A stretch of 64,000 bases of DNA, taken from contig NZ_CP046172.1 in assembly GCF_011801145.1 (NCBI RefSeq), positions 7,254,001-7,318,000 on the forward strand. Reading direction: 5' to 3'. The DNA comes from Nocardia arthritidis. Its GTDB lineage: Bacteria; Actinomycetota; Actinomycetes; Mycobacteriales; Mycobacteriaceae. Position numbers and translations under genes: made by a program. The notes beneath the pieces are model-generated. The model saw nothing but the letters and a program-made list of their open reading frames with translations, was not told the origin of the DNA and ran no database searches. The stretch's first letter is position 1. Every line of letters starts with the position of its first letter. Positions 1 through 10,006 of the stretch are shown piece by piece.

Positions 1-73
1 CGTCTACTTTCTCGACCCCAACGGCCACTTCATGGAATTGATCACGGTGCCGTACGGCGGCTGGCCCGAATAA
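1..73 (+). CDS. VOC (glyoxalase/dioxygenase fold) protein, C-terminal end
   Basis: Only the last 23 codons are present; the reading frame enters from the left edge and ends at TAA (71-73). The visible end carries the motif FLDPNGHFMEL, the usual last strand of vicinal-oxygen-chelate proteins, whose glutamate is normally a metal ligand. Substrate cannot be told from this fragment. Confidence 0.7.
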   Translation, partial: VYFLDPNGHFMELITVPYGGWPE

Positions 74-109
74 TGACAATGGGGCGGCGCGACATAGCGC
101 CGCCCCTGC

Positions 110-1519
110 TCAGCGTCTCAGTTCGGTCGGGGTCGGCGGCCATGGATTGGGTTTGACCGCGGTGGGTTTGCGAATCGGATTGTCATCCCAGTCGAAATGG
201 GTGCCGACCCAGGCCTTCGGCCGGTCGAAGCGGATCTCCCCGGCGGCGAATCTGGTGTGCTCGAAGGAGATCTCCCCGAAGAAGTCCGCCTCGGTGAAGT
301 CCACCGAGCGGCCGCCGAGCACCGTTCTGGCGAAGGTCAGGCTGCCGTGGAATTCGGCCTTGCGAAAGTCCGTCTCCCTGGATCCCTTGCCGCGCAGCCG
401 GTTCGGTGCGCCGAACCGGGCCTCGTCGAAGGTGATCATGCCCGCGTAGAACTGGGCGCCCGCGAAAACGACCTGGCCGCCGTTGAATTCGGCACTGTGG
501 AAGGTGACGTGCTCACCGTCCAGGGTGGCCCGCTCGAAACAGGTGCGATCGGCCCGGAACTTGGCTTCCAGGAAGGCGGTTCGCGGGCCGGCGAATCGGG
601 CGCCGAGGAAGGAGGTGCGCGGACCACGGAAGACGCACTTCTCGAAGGAGGCCGAGCTCTCGAACACGGCCTCGTCGAAGGTCGTTCCGAGCGCCTGGAT
701 TTCGACCTTCTCGGCGCGAGCGCTGCCGAACAGCGCATTGTCGAAGGTCACCGCGCCGTCCCGGAACACCGCGCCGCGGAATGTGGTGTGCGACCCCTCG
801 AACGTCGTGTATTCGAAGGAGGTGGGCCCGAGGAACCGGCAACCGGTGAAGTGGGTGTGCCGCCCGGCGAACACCGCGGACTGGAATTCGGCCTTCTCCA
901 GCACCGCTCCGGTGAAGTCGAAGTCGCAGTGCGACCACGAAATATCCGCGGATCGCCGCAGATGGGCGGCGATCACGCGGACTATGGTCCGGCGCACCTC
1001 ATGGTCGTTCTGCCGGTATTGATAGACCCGCTCGACCGAACCATCCTCATCCGGGCGCGATTCCTTGCGCGACACCAGATGATTCGCCCCGTCGTCGGGC
1101 TCGTAGGGCAGCCGCAGATAGCCGCACAGCACGTCGATGCACTGCTGACGACGGCCGGGTGCGGAGAATTCGTCGGCGACCCCGGCCATCGCGAACACCC
1201 CGGCGACACGCACCGCGACATCGGTATCGCCGAGTTGTTTGGCCGCGGCGCCGAACAACTCGGCGAAACGTCCACGTTCCAAATCGCGTTGGCGGCGGTA
1301 CGCGACCACCAGGGCGACCGCGCCGCCGACACCGGCCGCCACCGATAGCGCGATCTTCGTCAGGTCGACCTGATTCGGCGTCTCGGCCTTCGCGCCGAAT
1401 GCCCACCACAACAACCACCAGGTGAGTGCGGCGATGCCGAGCCCGCCGACCACCACGGTGACCACCGCGAGCAGGAGTGCCGCGCGGTGCAAGCGATCGC
1501 CCAACCTCCCCCATGTCAT
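110..1519 (-). CDS. Membrane-anchored pentapeptide-repeat protein
   Basis: 469 residues from the ATG at 1519. A long hydrophobic segment (about residues 15-40) is followed by a second short one (about 55-70), so the protein is probably tethered to the membrane. After a polar linker with a DUF-like helical part, residues ~190-440 are degenerate pentapeptide repeats with A or F every fifth position (phrases such as FTGAVLEKAEFQSAVF, TTFDEAVF, KAEFHGSLTF), predicting a right-handed quadrilateral beta-helix. Function of such proteins is varied and not predictable here. The frame is open up to a GTG at 1579, but TACTAT lies 7 bases before the ATG at 1519, which would fit a leaderless transcript; neither start has a good ribosome site. 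Confidence 0.8.
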   Translation of the reverse strand: MTWGRLGDRLHRAALLLAVVTVVVGGLGIAALTWWLLWWAFGAKAETPNQVDLTKIALSVAAGVGGAVALVVAYRRQRDLERGRFAELFGAAAKQLGDTDVAVRVAGVFAMAGVADEFSAPGRRQQCIDVLCGYLRLPYEPDDGANHLVSRKESRPDEDGSVERVYQYRQNDHEVRRTIVRVIAAHLRRSADISWSHCDFDFTGAVLEKAEFQSAVFAGRHTHFTGCRFLGPTSFEYTTFEGSHTTFRGAVFRDGAVTFDNALFGSARAEKVEIQALGTTFDEAVFESSASFEKCVFRGPRTSFLGARFAGPRTAFLEAKFRADRTCFERATLDGEHVTFHSAEFNGGQVVFAGAQFYAGMITFDEARFGAPNRLRGKGSRETDFRKAEFHGSLTFARTVLGGRSVDFTEADFFGEISFEHTRFAAGEIRFDRPKAWVGTHFDWDDNPIRKPTAVKPNPWPPTPTELRR

Positions 1520-1603
1520 GAGCGCATAGTAGCCGGATTGTCGCTCGCGGCGGACAAGATCGACGGACCTCGATATCACAAACCAACCGGATGGTCCTTT
1601 ATG

Positions 1604-2119
1604 TCACATTTGTTGTGCCGCTTGAGATTTGGAACCTTGTCCAGTTGAACCGAGGTCCAACACCATCTCGACCTGAACCATCGCCGCGTCCCGCTCCATC
1701 GCCTCGCGCCGCCCGGTGCGCCGGAAGCCGTTGCGCAGGTACACCCGCTCGGCGGGTTCGTTGCCGTCGAGCACCCACAGCATCACCTGTCCGTACCCAC
1801 CGTCACGCGCCCAGTCGAGCACCGCGCGCACCAACTCGTCGGCGGTGCCCTTGCCCCGCGCCACCGGATCCACCCACATCGAAACCAATTCCGGCAGTTC
1901 GCCGTCCAGTTTGCCGCCGGCGAGGCCGACCGGAACGTCGTCCAGCCACGCCCCGAACAGCACCGACTCGGTGAGCTTGGCCTGCCACTGTAATTCGGTG
2001 CGCAGCGCCGCTTGGTCGTAGGTCAGCCGGGCCGAGTACGGCGCCACGCGTAGACACTCCAATAGCAAATCCCGGTATGTCCGCCAATCGGATTCCGTCA
2101 ATCGCCGCACCATGATCAT
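1604..2119 (-). CDS. GNAT family N-acetyltransferase
   Basis: 171 residues from ATG 2119 (a second ATG two codons on, at 2113, is equally possible). The frame is open further upstream but that part is not acetyltransferase-like. The acetyl-CoA binding motif A (R/Q-x-x-G-x-G/A) is seen as VDPVARGKGTADELV, followed by the typical motif B end N-x-x-A-x-x-x-Y-x-x-x-G-F (NEPAERVYLRNGF). Substrate unknown. It is co-directional with the pentapeptide gene, 84 bases apart. Confidence 0.85.
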   Translation of the reverse strand: MIMVRRLTESDWRTYRDLLLECLRVAPYSARLTYDQAALRTELQWQAKLTESVLFGAWLDDVPVGLAGGKLDGELPELVSMWVDPVARGKGTADELVRAVLDWARDGGYGQVMLWVLDGNEPAERVYLRNGFRRTGRREAMERDAAMVQVEMVLDLGSTGQGSKSQAAQQM

Positions 2120-2347
2120 GAACGCATCGTCCGCCTCCCGACGCGCCGGGCGCAATGTCAATTCCGAACATCCTGTGCCGCAACGCATCAGCGATGGCGA
2201 ACCCGACGCGGCATTCGACGACAAGATCACTCGGGCCACGCCGAGTTGGACCGCCGCGGCACGACAACATCGAAAGGCAACGCCGACATCCGGGGCCGAG
2301 CGAGCGAAAACGGGTGGCGCACCGCGGTATTCACCACCCGGCCGACA

Positions 2348-3559
2348 TCACCCGACGGCAGCCTGGCGTTTCTGCCGCACGCCCATACCGGCGGCGAGCA
2401 GGCAGGCGATCGCGACCAGCACCACGAACCACGGAAAGACGCGGCTCAACCCCCAGGTGGTGGCGGCCCAGCCCGCGGCGATCGTGGGCAGCGCCATCGC
2501 CGAATACGCGAGCAGATAGTAGGCCGACATGGTCTCGCCCCGCTTGTGCTGCGGCACCACATCGGCGAGGTGCCGCAGCGATCCGCCGAACCCGAGTCCG
2601 AAGGTGGCGCCGAGCACAATGCCCGCCGCCAGCACCGCGACCCAGTTGTGCGTCGCCAGCGCGGGCACGGTGGCCAGCAGGGCGATCGCCATTCCGGCGT
2701 CACCGAGGATGGCGGCCCACCGCGCGGGCACACCGGTGGCGAAGTACTGCACCGTCGCACCCGCGGTCGCGGTCGACGCCACGACCGCGCCGCCGAACAC
2801 CAGATTGTGGATGCCGGTCTGCTGCGCGGCCAGCGACGGGTACAGCGAGAGCAACACCCCGAGCACCGACCAGGCCGCCATCACACCGATCGCGGCGAAC
2901 CAGAAATCGCTGCGAATCTCTTGCGGCACGGCCGGTTTCGCGATGGTGATGCGGCCGCTGACCCGCGCGGTGTGCGGTTCGCGCAGCACGAGCACGCCGA
3001 CGCCGATGAGCAGGCACAGCACGGTGATCACCAGATACGGCGTGCGCAGCGGATGCGGCACGTACTGGGCCAGCAGGGCCGAACCCAGGATCGCGACGGC
3101 CATACCGACATTGAAGGCCACACCGCTCAACTGTCCGGACCGCGCGCCGTGCCGCGGGCGCAGATCGAGCAGCGCCGCGGCGCCCGCGACCACTGTCGCG
3201 CCGACCGCCAAACCGTGTAATGCCCTGGCCAGCAACAGCATTGCCACCGACTGCGCGAACACGAAGACAATCAGACCGACGACCATGATGCCGAAGGAGC
3301 CGAGCAGCACCGGCTTGCGGCCGACGACGTCGGAGATCCGGCCGGAGACCAGCACCGCGACCAGCGCGGCGACGGCGTAGACGGCGAAGACGAAGGTGGT
3401 GGTGAGCGGCGAGAAATGCCACTCGCGTTGATAAAGACCGTAGAGCGGCGCGGGTGCACCGGATACGCCGAGGGCAACGCCGCTCGCGGCCAGGATCAGT
3501 GCATAGGCCCACGGTTGCGAAGTCCGTTCCTCGGCAGGTGCCGCGGTCGTCGCTACCAT
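2348..3559 (-). CDS. MFS transporter (12 TM, drug/solute efflux type)
   Basis: 403 residues. Twelve hydrophobic segments; the MFS motif A between helices 2 and 3 is GRISDVVGRKPVLL. I start at ATG 3559 because GGGAGC stands 7 bases before it; in-frame starts at 3571 and further up lack a ribosome site and would run into the operator region. It is divergent from an ArsR-type repressor gene that begins 93 bases away, and the shared promoter region holds inverted repeats, so the repressor very likely controls the transporter. Substrate unknown. Confidence 0.85.
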   Translation of the reverse strand: MVATTAAPAEERTSQPWAYALILAASGVALGVSGAPAPLYGLYQREWHFSPLTTTFVFAVYAVAALVAVLVSGRISDVVGRKPVLLGSFGIMVVGLIVFVFAQSVAMLLLARALHGLAVGATVVAGAAALLDLRPRHGARSGQLSGVAFNVGMAVAILGSALLAQYVPHPLRTPYLVITVLCLLIGVGVLVLREPHTARVSGRITIAKPAVPQEIRSDFWFAAIGVMAAWSVLGVLLSLYPSLAAQQTGIHNLVFGGAVVASTATAGATVQYFATGVPARWAAILGDAGMAIALLATVPALATHNWVAVLAAGIVLGATFGLGFGGSLRHLADVVPQHKRGETMSAYYLLAYSAMALPTIAAGWAATTWGLSRVFPWFVVLVAIACLLAAGMGVRQKRQAAVG

Positions 3560-3579
3560 CGAAGCTCCCATCAGGTAAG

Positions 3580-3634
3580 TTTGATGCTGATCGAACCTCA
3601 TCGACCCTACAGCCGGTACGATGATCATCAAACC
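3580..3634. promoter_or_regulatory. Divergent MFS/ArsR promoter region with inverted repeats
   Basis: GTTTGATG (3580-3587) faces CATCAAAC (3627-3634) as a perfect 8-base inverted repeat; the right arm also contains the palindrome GATGATCATC (3620-3629) and the left arm the related GATGCTGATC. Arrangement between divergent regulator and transporter suggests two half-sites or two sites for the winged-helix repressor. Confidence 0.5.
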
Positions 3635-3651
3635 CCTGAGTGAGGTAGATC

Positions 3652-4011
3652 ATGATGGACGCCACATCGACAACACCGGATCAGGCAGCGCCGCTCCAAG
3701 AAGGCCCCGCACCTGTCGGCCCGGTTTCGGTGGTGCTCGGCGCGCTACAGGACCCGGTTCGCCTGGAGATGGTGCGTCGGCTCAGCAACGCGGGCACGCC
3801 CATGCGCTGCGCCACGCTCTACGACACCATCAACAAATCCACCGCCACCCACCATTTCAAAATCCTGCGCGAGGCGGGGGTGACCGAAAAACTCCTCATC
3901 GAAGGCCACACCCATATGCGCCTGCGCACCGCGGAGCTGGAATCCGCGCTCCCCGGACTGATCCCCTCGGTCGTCGAGGCGGCCAACCGCGCCGCGCCGG
4001 ACACGGTCTAG
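3652..4011 (+). CDS. ArsR-family helix-turn-helix repressor
   Basis: 119 residues with GAGG six bases before the ATG (a second ATG follows directly). The core reads as a winged helix: LGALQDPVRLEMVRRL, then the recognition helix STATHHFKILREAGV and the wing ending in EGHTHMRL. No paired cysteines of the classical metal site are visible, so it probably senses something other than arsenite-type metals. It is divergent from the MFS gene and its stop overlaps the stop of the convergent TPR gene by 4 bases. Confidence 0.85.
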   Translation: MMDATSTTPDQAAPLQEGPAPVGPVSVVLGALQDPVRLEMVRRLSNAGTPMRCATLYDTINKSTATHHFKILREAGVTEKLLIEGHTHMRLRTAELESALPGLIPSVVEAANRAAPDTV

Positions 4012-5456
4012 CCCCCGGTCGGGGGCAACGCGAACGACCTCGGCAATTCGGGCAGTGGATACCGGCTCGCGGCGACCGCCGGATCGTCCCCGATTTCGGC
4101 GATCAAATGGCCCGCGCTCCAACGGAATCCGAGCACGACCAGCCCGAGCACCACCGCGAGGGTCACGACGTGCGCGACCGGCCTGACCCAGTCGCCCCAA
4201 TCCAGAAAGCCGATTATCAGCATCTCCACCAGCATCGTCGCGCCCGCAACACAGCAGATCGCGACGAATGCCCAGAACGCCGCCGGTTCACGCGACCAAT
4301 GCCGCAGTGCCGCAAGCAGACCCGTCAGCACCAGGCCGAGGCCCAGCGCCAGCCCGAGCCCGTCGAAGGCGTACTCGTACGCCGCATCGCGATCGTCCTC
4401 GTCACCGCGGCGGCGCAGCCAGGCCAGCATCAGCAGCAGATGCGCCACCGCCGCGCCGAGCGCACCGATGACCAACAGCAGATAACCGCCGATGACGAGC
4501 GTCGACGACCGCAGCGCGACCGCGCCCAGATCCATGATCAGGCTCGCGAACACCGTGACCGCCAACCCGAGCACCGCCGCGGGCCGCCGCACCCTGGCCC
4601 ACAGATATCCGGGCGGCAATTGCGGGCGCAGCCGCCGGAACACCCGGAACCACGCCACCGGAATGATCCAGAACAGCACCGGCGTCATGAATCGCAGTAC
4701 GGACGGGCCGAACCACATCGAAAGCACGGCGACCGCGGCGGCGTAGAACCAGGCCCAGGCCACCAGGCGAAGCAGTGCGCGCCAAAGGATTTCGGCAAGT
4801 AGCAGGCGCGCCGTCCGGTCGCCGGGGCGGGTGCCGAGCAGGCCGCGCAGGGTCGCGACCGCCTTGCCGCGACCGCCGAATTCGGAACTCTCGAACTCCA
4901 TCCGCGCCTGCATTCGCAGCAGTCCGGCATTGGTCGGATCCACTGCGAGACCAGCGGCAATGAGCCGTTCCACCGCAGGACGGTCGCGCAACCGCCGATA
5001 GGTTTCGGCGGCGTGCGCGAGAGTGGGCACATAACCGGGTGACCGCTCCACCGCTCGCTCCAGCAGCGAACGCGCCTCGGCCCGCGTTGCATCGGTCGCG
5101 GGCGCATTGACCAGCAGCCGAGCCAGGACGAGCAGGCCCCGGCCGTCACCGTCGAGCGCCACCGCGATCCTGGCGTGCCGCAACGCATCTCGATGATCGC
5201 GCCGCGCATCGTAGGCCAAGGCCGCCGTCAGGTGGGCGTCCACCGATCGCGGATTCGCGGTGATGGCCATACCCGCGTAGCGCAGCGCGTCGTCGTACCG
5301 TTCGAGCTGGTAGACGATATCGGCGAGCCGCTCGAGCAACCGCGGCTCATTCGGCGCGGCGACCAGCGCCTCGCCGAGGATCCGGTGCGCCTCCTCCAGG
5401 CGGCCCAATTCCTCGGCGATCCGCGCCCGACCGATGACCGGTTCGATGTCCAACAT
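4008..5456 (-). CDS. TPR-containing integral membrane protein
   Basis: 482 residues from ATG 5456 (a TTG four codons upstream is also in frame; the ATG has GGGGG before it). Residues ~10-200 form about five tetratricopeptide-like helical hairpins (for example AEELGRLEEAHRILGEALVAAPN). The second half (about 230-450) has six or so membrane segments. TPR plus membrane domain suggests a scaffold at the membrane. I do not know a characterised homologue. It lies just downstream of pepR on the same strand, 43 bases apart, so it may be co-transcribed. Confidence 0.7.
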   Translation of the reverse strand: MLDIEPVIGRARIAEELGRLEEAHRILGEALVAAPNEPRLLERLADIVYQLERYDDALRYAGMAITANPRSVDAHLTAALAYDARRDHRDALRHARIAVALDGDGRGLLVLARLLVNAPATDATRAEARSLLERAVERSPGYVPTLAHAAETYRRLRDRPAVERLIAAGLAVDPTNAGLLRMQARMEFESSEFGGRGKAVATLRGLLGTRPGDRTARLLLAEILWRALLRLVAWAWFYAAAVAVLSMWFGPSVLRFMTPVLFWIIPVAWFRVFRRLRPQLPPGYLWARVRRPAAVLGLAVTVFASLIMDLGAVALRSSTLVIGGYLLLVIGALGAAVAHLLLMLAWLRRRGDEDDRDAAYEYAFDGLGLALGLGLVLTGLLAALRHWSREPAAFWAFVAICCVAGATMLVEMLIIGFLDWGDWVRPVAHVVTLAVVLGLVVLGFRWSAGHLIAEIGDDPAVAASRYPLPELPRSFALPPTGG

Positions 5457-5499
5457 GCCGACCCCCAATCATGTTGACCCGCAATATCTTTCGCGGAAA

Positions 5500-6939
5500 C
5501 TAGCCGCCGTCGACCAACTTCCGCACTGCCGCGGGCAGCTCCCTGGTGCGCCGGTACGGCCCGGTGACCGAGGCCGCGAACGGCCGCGCCAGCAGCGTGC
5601 GCGCCACGGCCGTGACCTCCTCGGTGGTCACCGCATCGATCCGGCTCAGCGTCTCCGAGACGGTGCGATGATTGCCGTAGCTGAGTTCGCTGCGACCGAT
5701 CCGGTTCATCCGGGACGCCGAATCCTCCAGTCCCAGCACCAGTCCGCCGCGCAGCGAACCCTTGGCCCTGGCGCATTCGGCGTCGGTGATCCCGTTGGCG
5801 GCAACCTCTTCCAGCACGCCGCGCGCCAAACCGGCCACCTTACCGAGATTTTCGGGCTGGCAGCCGATGTAGACGGAGAACGCGCCGGTATCGGAGAAGG
5901 TGTCGACGCTCGAGTACACCGAATACGCCAGCCCCCGCTCCTCCCGGATCCGCTGGAACAGACGCGAGCTCAGCCCACCGCCCACCACGGTGTTCAAAAC
6001 CGAAAGGGGCCAACGACGTTCACCCTCGTGCCGACCGAATGCCCGCACCCCGAACGCCAGATGCGCCTGCTCGCTGTCGCGGTGACTCCAGTGCAATTCC
6101 GGCACGCTGTGCGGGCGGAACCGGCCCTCCCGGCGCGGCGCCGGTTCGGTGGCGGGTTCCAGCCGGTCGGCGAACGCGCGATACACCAGCTCCACGGTGT
6201 GATCGTGTTCGACATTGCCCGCCACCGCGACCACCATCCGGTCCGGCCGGTACCGGCGCTGATGGAATCCGCGCAGCTGGGCGGCGCTCATCGATTCGAT
6301 GGATTCGATCGAACCGATCACCGGGCGCCCGATCGGATGATCGCCGAACAGCGCGGTCAGGAACGCGTCACCGACCAGATCCTCGGGATCGTCGTCGCGC
6401 ATGGCGATCTCCTCGAGCACCACCTGGCGTTCGACCGCGACATCCTCGGACCGGCACAGCCCGCGCAACACCACATCGGTGACGAGATCGACTGCCAGCG
6501 GCAGATCCTCATCGAGGACATGCGCGTAATAGCAGGTCTGCTCCTTCGCGGTGAACGCGTTGAGCTCCCCGCCGACGGCATCCATGGCCTGCGCGATATC
6601 CAGCGCGGATCGCGTCGGCGTCGCCTTGAAGAGCAGATGCTCCAGGAAGTGCGCCGCACCCGCGACGGTACGGCCCTCGTCGCGCGAGCCGACCCCGACC
6701 CAGACCCCGATCGATGCCGAACGCACGCCGGGCACATGCTCGGTCACCACCCGTAATCCCCCGGGTAGCACCGTGCGCCGGATGCCGGCGTCGATGGCGC
6801 GCGCGTCGTCGGTTCGCAGCTTCTTCAGTTGCTGCTGCCTCGCGGAACGCTCCGGTGCGGAACGGTGGTCGGGCGACGGGAGGGCCGAACCCCCCTGCCC
6901 ACCACGGAGCAGAGGGGTTGCCGTCTTCTTCTTCGTCAC
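5500..6939 (-). CDS. pepR: M16 family zinc metallopeptidase (PepR-like)
   Basis: 479 residues. The inverted zinc motif HxxEH is HFLEH (H97, E100, H101) and the third ligand glutamate is in VVLEEIAM (E176/E177), the usual ~75 residues on, so the active N-terminal half is intact; the C-terminal half carries the M16 substrate-binding fold. Starts with GTG 11 bases after the gpsI stop, the same order as M. tuberculosis Rv2783c-Rv2782c, so it is probably in one transcript with gpsI. About 45 N-terminal residues are polar and low-complexity, and the GTG has no clear ribosome site; the start could lie further in. Confidence 0.9.
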   Translation of the reverse strand: MTKKKTATPLLRGGQGGSALPSPDHRSAPERSARQQQLKKLRTDDARAIDAGIRRTVLPGGLRVVTEHVPGVRSASIGVWVGVGSRDEGRTVAGAAHFLEHLLFKATPTRSALDIAQAMDAVGGELNAFTAKEQTCYYAHVLDEDLPLAVDLVTDVVLRGLCRSEDVAVERQVVLEEIAMRDDDPEDLVGDAFLTALFGDHPIGRPVIGSIESIESMSAAQLRGFHQRRYRPDRMVVAVAGNVEHDHTVELVYRAFADRLEPATEPAPRREGRFRPHSVPELHWSHRDSEQAHLAFGVRAFGRHEGERRWPLSVLNTVVGGGLSSRLFQRIREERGLAYSVYSSVDTFSDTGAFSVYIGCQPENLGKVAGLARGVLEEVAANGITDAECARAKGSLRGGLVLGLEDSASRMNRIGRSELSYGNHRTVSETLSRIDAVTTEEVTAVARTLLARPFAASVTGPYRRTRELPAAVRKLVDGG

Positions 6940-6950
6940 AGAGACAAGTA

Positions 6951-9230
6951 CTACTCGGTCCCGGCCGCCGCCGCATCGACAGTTTCGGCTTCGGTACCTT
7001 CGTCGGCGTTTTCGTCGACCGGCACCAGCGAGATCTTGCCGCGGTTATCGATATCGGCGATCTCGACGCGCAGTTTGTCGCCGACGTTCACCACATCCTC
7101 GACCTTGGCGACGCGTTTGCCGTTGCCCAGCTTCGAGATATGCACCAGACCGTCGCGGCCCGGCAGCAGCGAGACGAACGCGCCGAAGGCGGTGGTCTTG
7201 ACGACCGTGCCGAGGAAGCGCTCGCCGACCTTCGGCAGCTGCGGGTTCGCGATGGCGTTGATCTGATCGATCGCCGCCTGCGCCGACGGGCCGTCGGTCG
7301 CGCCGATGTAGACGGTGCCGTCGTCCTCGATGGAGATGTTGGCGCCGGTCTCCTCGGTGATCTGGTTGATCACCTTGCCCTTCGGGCCGATCACCTCGCC
7401 GATCTTGTCCACCGGAATCTTGATCGCGGTGACGCGCGGCGCGTACGGGCTCATCTCGTCCGGGGTGGCGATGGCCTCGGCCATCACGTCCAGGATGGTG
7501 GTGCGCGCGTCGTGCGCCTGGCTCAGCGCACCGGCCAGCACCTGCGAGGGGATGCCGTCCAGCTTGGTGTCCAGCTGCAGCGCGGTGACGAACTCACGGG
7601 TGCCCGCGACCTTGAAATCCATGTCGCCGAAGGCATCTTCGGCGCCGAGGATATCGGTGAGCGCGACGTAGCGGACCTCGTCCTCACCCTTGTCGTTGGT
7701 GACGGTGTCGGACACCAGACCCATCGCGATACCCGCGACCGGCGCCTTCAGCGGAACACCGGCGTTCAGCAGCGACAGGGTGGAGGCGCACACCGAACCC
7801 ATCGAGGTGGAACCGTTGGAGCCCAACGCCTCCGAGACCTGACGGATCGCGTACGGGAATTCCTCCTGGCTCGGCAGCACCGGCATCAGCGCCCGCTCGG
7901 CCAGTGCGCCGTGGCCGATCTCACGGCGCTTCGGCGAACCGACCCGGCCGGTCTCACCGGTCGAGAAGGGCGGGAAGTTGTAGTGGTGCATGTAGCGCTT
8001 GCTGGTCTCCGGGCCGAGCGAGTCGACCTGCTGGGCCATCTTCACCATATCCAGCGTCGTAATGCCGAGGATCTGGGTCTCGCCGCGCTCGAACAGCGCC
8101 GAGCCGTGCGCCCGCGGCACCACGGCGACCTCGGCCGACAGCGCGCGGATATCCGCCAGGCCGCGGCCGTCGATGCGGAAGCCGTCGGTCAGGATCCGCT
8201 GGCGCACAAGCTTTTTGGTGACCGAGCGGAACGCCGCGCCGATCTCCTTCTCCCGGCCGGTGAAATCCTCGGCCAGGCTGGACAGCACGTCGAGCTTGAT
8301 CTCGTCGATCTTCTCCTCGCGCTCCTGCTTGGCCGCGATGCTCAGCGCCTCGGCCAGCGGACGCTTCGCGGTGCCCTCGACGGCGGCGTAGACATCCTGC
8401 TCGTACGGCAGGAAGACCGGGAACTCCTCGGTCGGCTTGGCGGCCAGCTCGGCCAGATCCTGCTGGGCGCGGCACAGCCGGGCGATGAACGGCTTTGCGG
8501 CCTCGAGGCCCTGTGCCACAACGGCTTCCGTCGGCGCCTGCGCGCCGCCGTCGATCAGTTCGATGACCTTCTCGGTGGCCTCGGCCTCGACCATCATGAT
8601 CGCGACGTCACCGGACTCGACGACGCGGCCCGCGACCACCATGTCGAAGACGGCGCCCTCGAGCTGCTCGACGGTCGGGAACGCCACCCACTGGCCCTCG
8701 ATCAGCGCGACGCGCACGCCGCCGACCGGGCCGGAGAACGGCAGACCCGCGATCTGGGTGGACGCGGACGCGGCGTTGATCGCCACCACGTCGTACAGAT
8801 CCTTCGGGTCGAGGCTCATCACCGTGACGACGACCTGGATCTCGTTGCGCAAGCCGTCGACGAAGGACGGGCGCAGCGGGCGGTCGATCAGGCGGCAGGT
8901 CAGGATCGCGTCGGTGGACGGGCGGCCCTCGCGGCGGAAGAACGAACCGGGGATGCGGCCCGCGGCGTACATCCGCTCCTCGACATCGACCGTCAGCGGG
9001 AAGAAATCGAACTGATCTTTCGGGGACTTGCCCGCGGTGGTCGCGGACAGCAGCATGGTCTCGTCGTCGAGGTAGGCGACAACGGAACCGGCGGCCTGCT
9101 TGGCCAGCCGACCGGTCTCGAACCGCACGGTGCGAGTGCCGTAGGTCCCGTTGTCGATCAGCGCGACGGATTCGAATACGCCTGGTTCGACCTCGATGGC
9201 CGTGGACTTGCGTTCAGTTGTTTCGGACAT
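6951..9230 (-). CDS. gpsI: Polynucleotide phosphorylase / guanosine pentaphosphate synthetase
   Basis: 759 residues, full length for the actinobacterial enzyme. It degrades RNA 3'-5' by phosphorolysis and can synthesise tails. Two RNase PH-like domains flank a helical linker; the second carries [27 protein letters not shown] and [21 protein letters not shown](L)[12 protein letters not shown] regions with the catalytic aspartates. The C-terminus holds KH ([19 protein letters not shown]) and S1 ([24 protein letters not shown]) domains. The ATG is preceded by GAGAAGAGAG. It follows rpsO on the same strand, the classic rpsO-pnp order. Confidence 0.97.
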   Translation of the reverse strand: MSETTERKSTAIEVEPGVFESVALIDNGTYGTRTVRFETGRLAKQAAGSVVAYLDDETMLLSATTAGKSPKDQFDFFPLTVDVEERMYAAGRIPGSFFRREGRPSTDAILTCRLIDRPLRPSFVDGLRNEIQVVVTVMSLDPKDLYDVVAINAASASTQIAGLPFSGPVGGVRVALIEGQWVAFPTVEQLEGAVFDMVVAGRVVESGDVAIMMVEAEATEKVIELIDGGAQAPTEAVVAQGLEAAKPFIARLCRAQQDLAELAAKPTEEFPVFLPYEQDVYAAVEGTAKRPLAEALSIAAKQEREEKIDEIKLDVLSSLAEDFTGREKEIGAAFRSVTKKLVRQRILTDGFRIDGRGLADIRALSAEVAVVPRAHGSALFERGETQILGITTLDMVKMAQQVDSLGPETSKRYMHHYNFPPFSTGETGRVGSPKRREIGHGALAERALMPVLPSQEEFPYAIRQVSEALGSNGSTSMGSVCASTLSLLNAGVPLKAPVAGIAMGLVSDTVTNDKGEDEVRYVALTDILGAEDAFGDMDFKVAGTREFVTALQLDTKLDGIPSQVLAGALSQAHDARTTILDVMAEAIATPDEMSPYAPRVTAIKIPVDKIGEVIGPKGKVINQITEETGANISIEDDGTVYIGATDGPSAQAAIDQINAIANPQLPKVGERFLGTVVKTTAFGAFVSLLPGRDGLVHISKLGNGKRVAKVEDVVNVGDKLRVEIADIDNRGKISLVPVDENADEGTEAETVDAAAAGTE

Positions 9231-9589
9231 TCTCTCTTCTCAACCTCTCGTCTTCGCCGGCTCGAGCGCGGGTGGGCGCGATCCGGCTGTCGTCAGCCGT
9301 ACCTGGGACGGGCGCGCGGCAAGGATGTTTGCGACGCGCACACCCGGCCGAATCCCCTTGGATACGGCGACGCGGAGGCGGTCATCGATCGAAGCCCGCC
9401 GGCGGACGATCCCTGCCGAAAGGCCACTACCGAAGACCGACGCCACGCGGCGCGGGTGCATACGGCTGTGCAATGTTGTCGTGCAAATGGGGCCTATAAC
9501 CCCTCATACACAAATAGCCAACGGGGAGATTGTACGTCTCCCCGTCGGCTGGCTTGCCGACTACCTCCGGCAGTCGTGTGTCGAGCCGC
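9231..9589. other. rpsO-gpsI intergenic region (359 bp)
   Basis: No gene seen. On the minus strand it starts with a hairpin after rpsO (9521-9545) and a short GGGG/CCCC repeat (9489-9503), and ends with the gpsI ribosome site. In related bacteria this spacer is where rpsO-pnp read-through and autoregulation by PNPase act; nothing here proves that. Confidence 0.4.
9521..9545 (-). terminator. Hairpin after rpsO
   Basis: ACGGGGAGA (9521-9529) pairs with TCTCCCCGT (9537-9545) around a 7-base loop, 45 bases past the rpsO stop on the minus strand. The following bases (GGCTATTTGTG) are only mildly T-rich, so it may be a partial terminator or an mRNA 3'-end stabiliser allowing read-through into gpsI. 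Confidence 0.55.
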
Positions 9590-9859
9590 TCAGCGGCGCA
9601 GACCCAAGCGCTCGATCAGCGAACGGTAGCGCTCGATGTCCTTGTCCTGCAGGTACTTCGAGAGCCGCTTGCGACGACCGATCAGCGCCATCAGACCGTG
9701 GCGGGTGTGGTGGTCGTGCTTGTGCTTCTTGAGGTGCTCGGTGATGTCGGCGATCCGCTTGGACAGCAGCGCGATCTGCGCCTCCGGCGAACCGGTGTCC
9801 TTCTCGTGCAGGCCGTACTCGGCCAGAATCGTCGACTTCTGCTCGGTGGTCAGCGCCAC
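9590..9859 (-). CDS. rpsO: 30S ribosomal protein S15
   Basis: 89 residues, exactly the family length, when started at GTG 9859 (AGGAG about 10 bases before). The sequence carries the S15 signature region from [21 protein letters not shown] through [15 protein letters not shown]. It binds 16S rRNA helices 20-22 in early 30S assembly. The frame is open upstream to 9952 but those residues do not belong to S15. Followed by gpsI as in related genomes. Confidence 0.97.
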   Translation of the reverse strand: MALTTEQKSTILAEYGLHEKDTGSPEAQIALLSKRIADITEHLKKHKHDHHTRHGLMALIGRRKRLSKYLQDKDIERYRSLIERLGLRR

Positions 9860-10006
9860 GTGGCATCCACTCCTATTTCCCAGTTCCGCGCTCGGAAACC
9901 CCGGCATCCGGGGCGGGCGCCACCGCGGACCGCAGCAAACCCGAGGATCCACCTTACCGGACCCCCGCCCAACACCCCGAATCCGGGTCGCGCGTATCCG
10001 CTGTGC

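Noticed and set aside
6714-9629. 971-codon open frame on the plus strand
   Set aside because: Antisense to gpsI and pepR; His/Arg/Asp-rich shadow typical of high-GC DNA.
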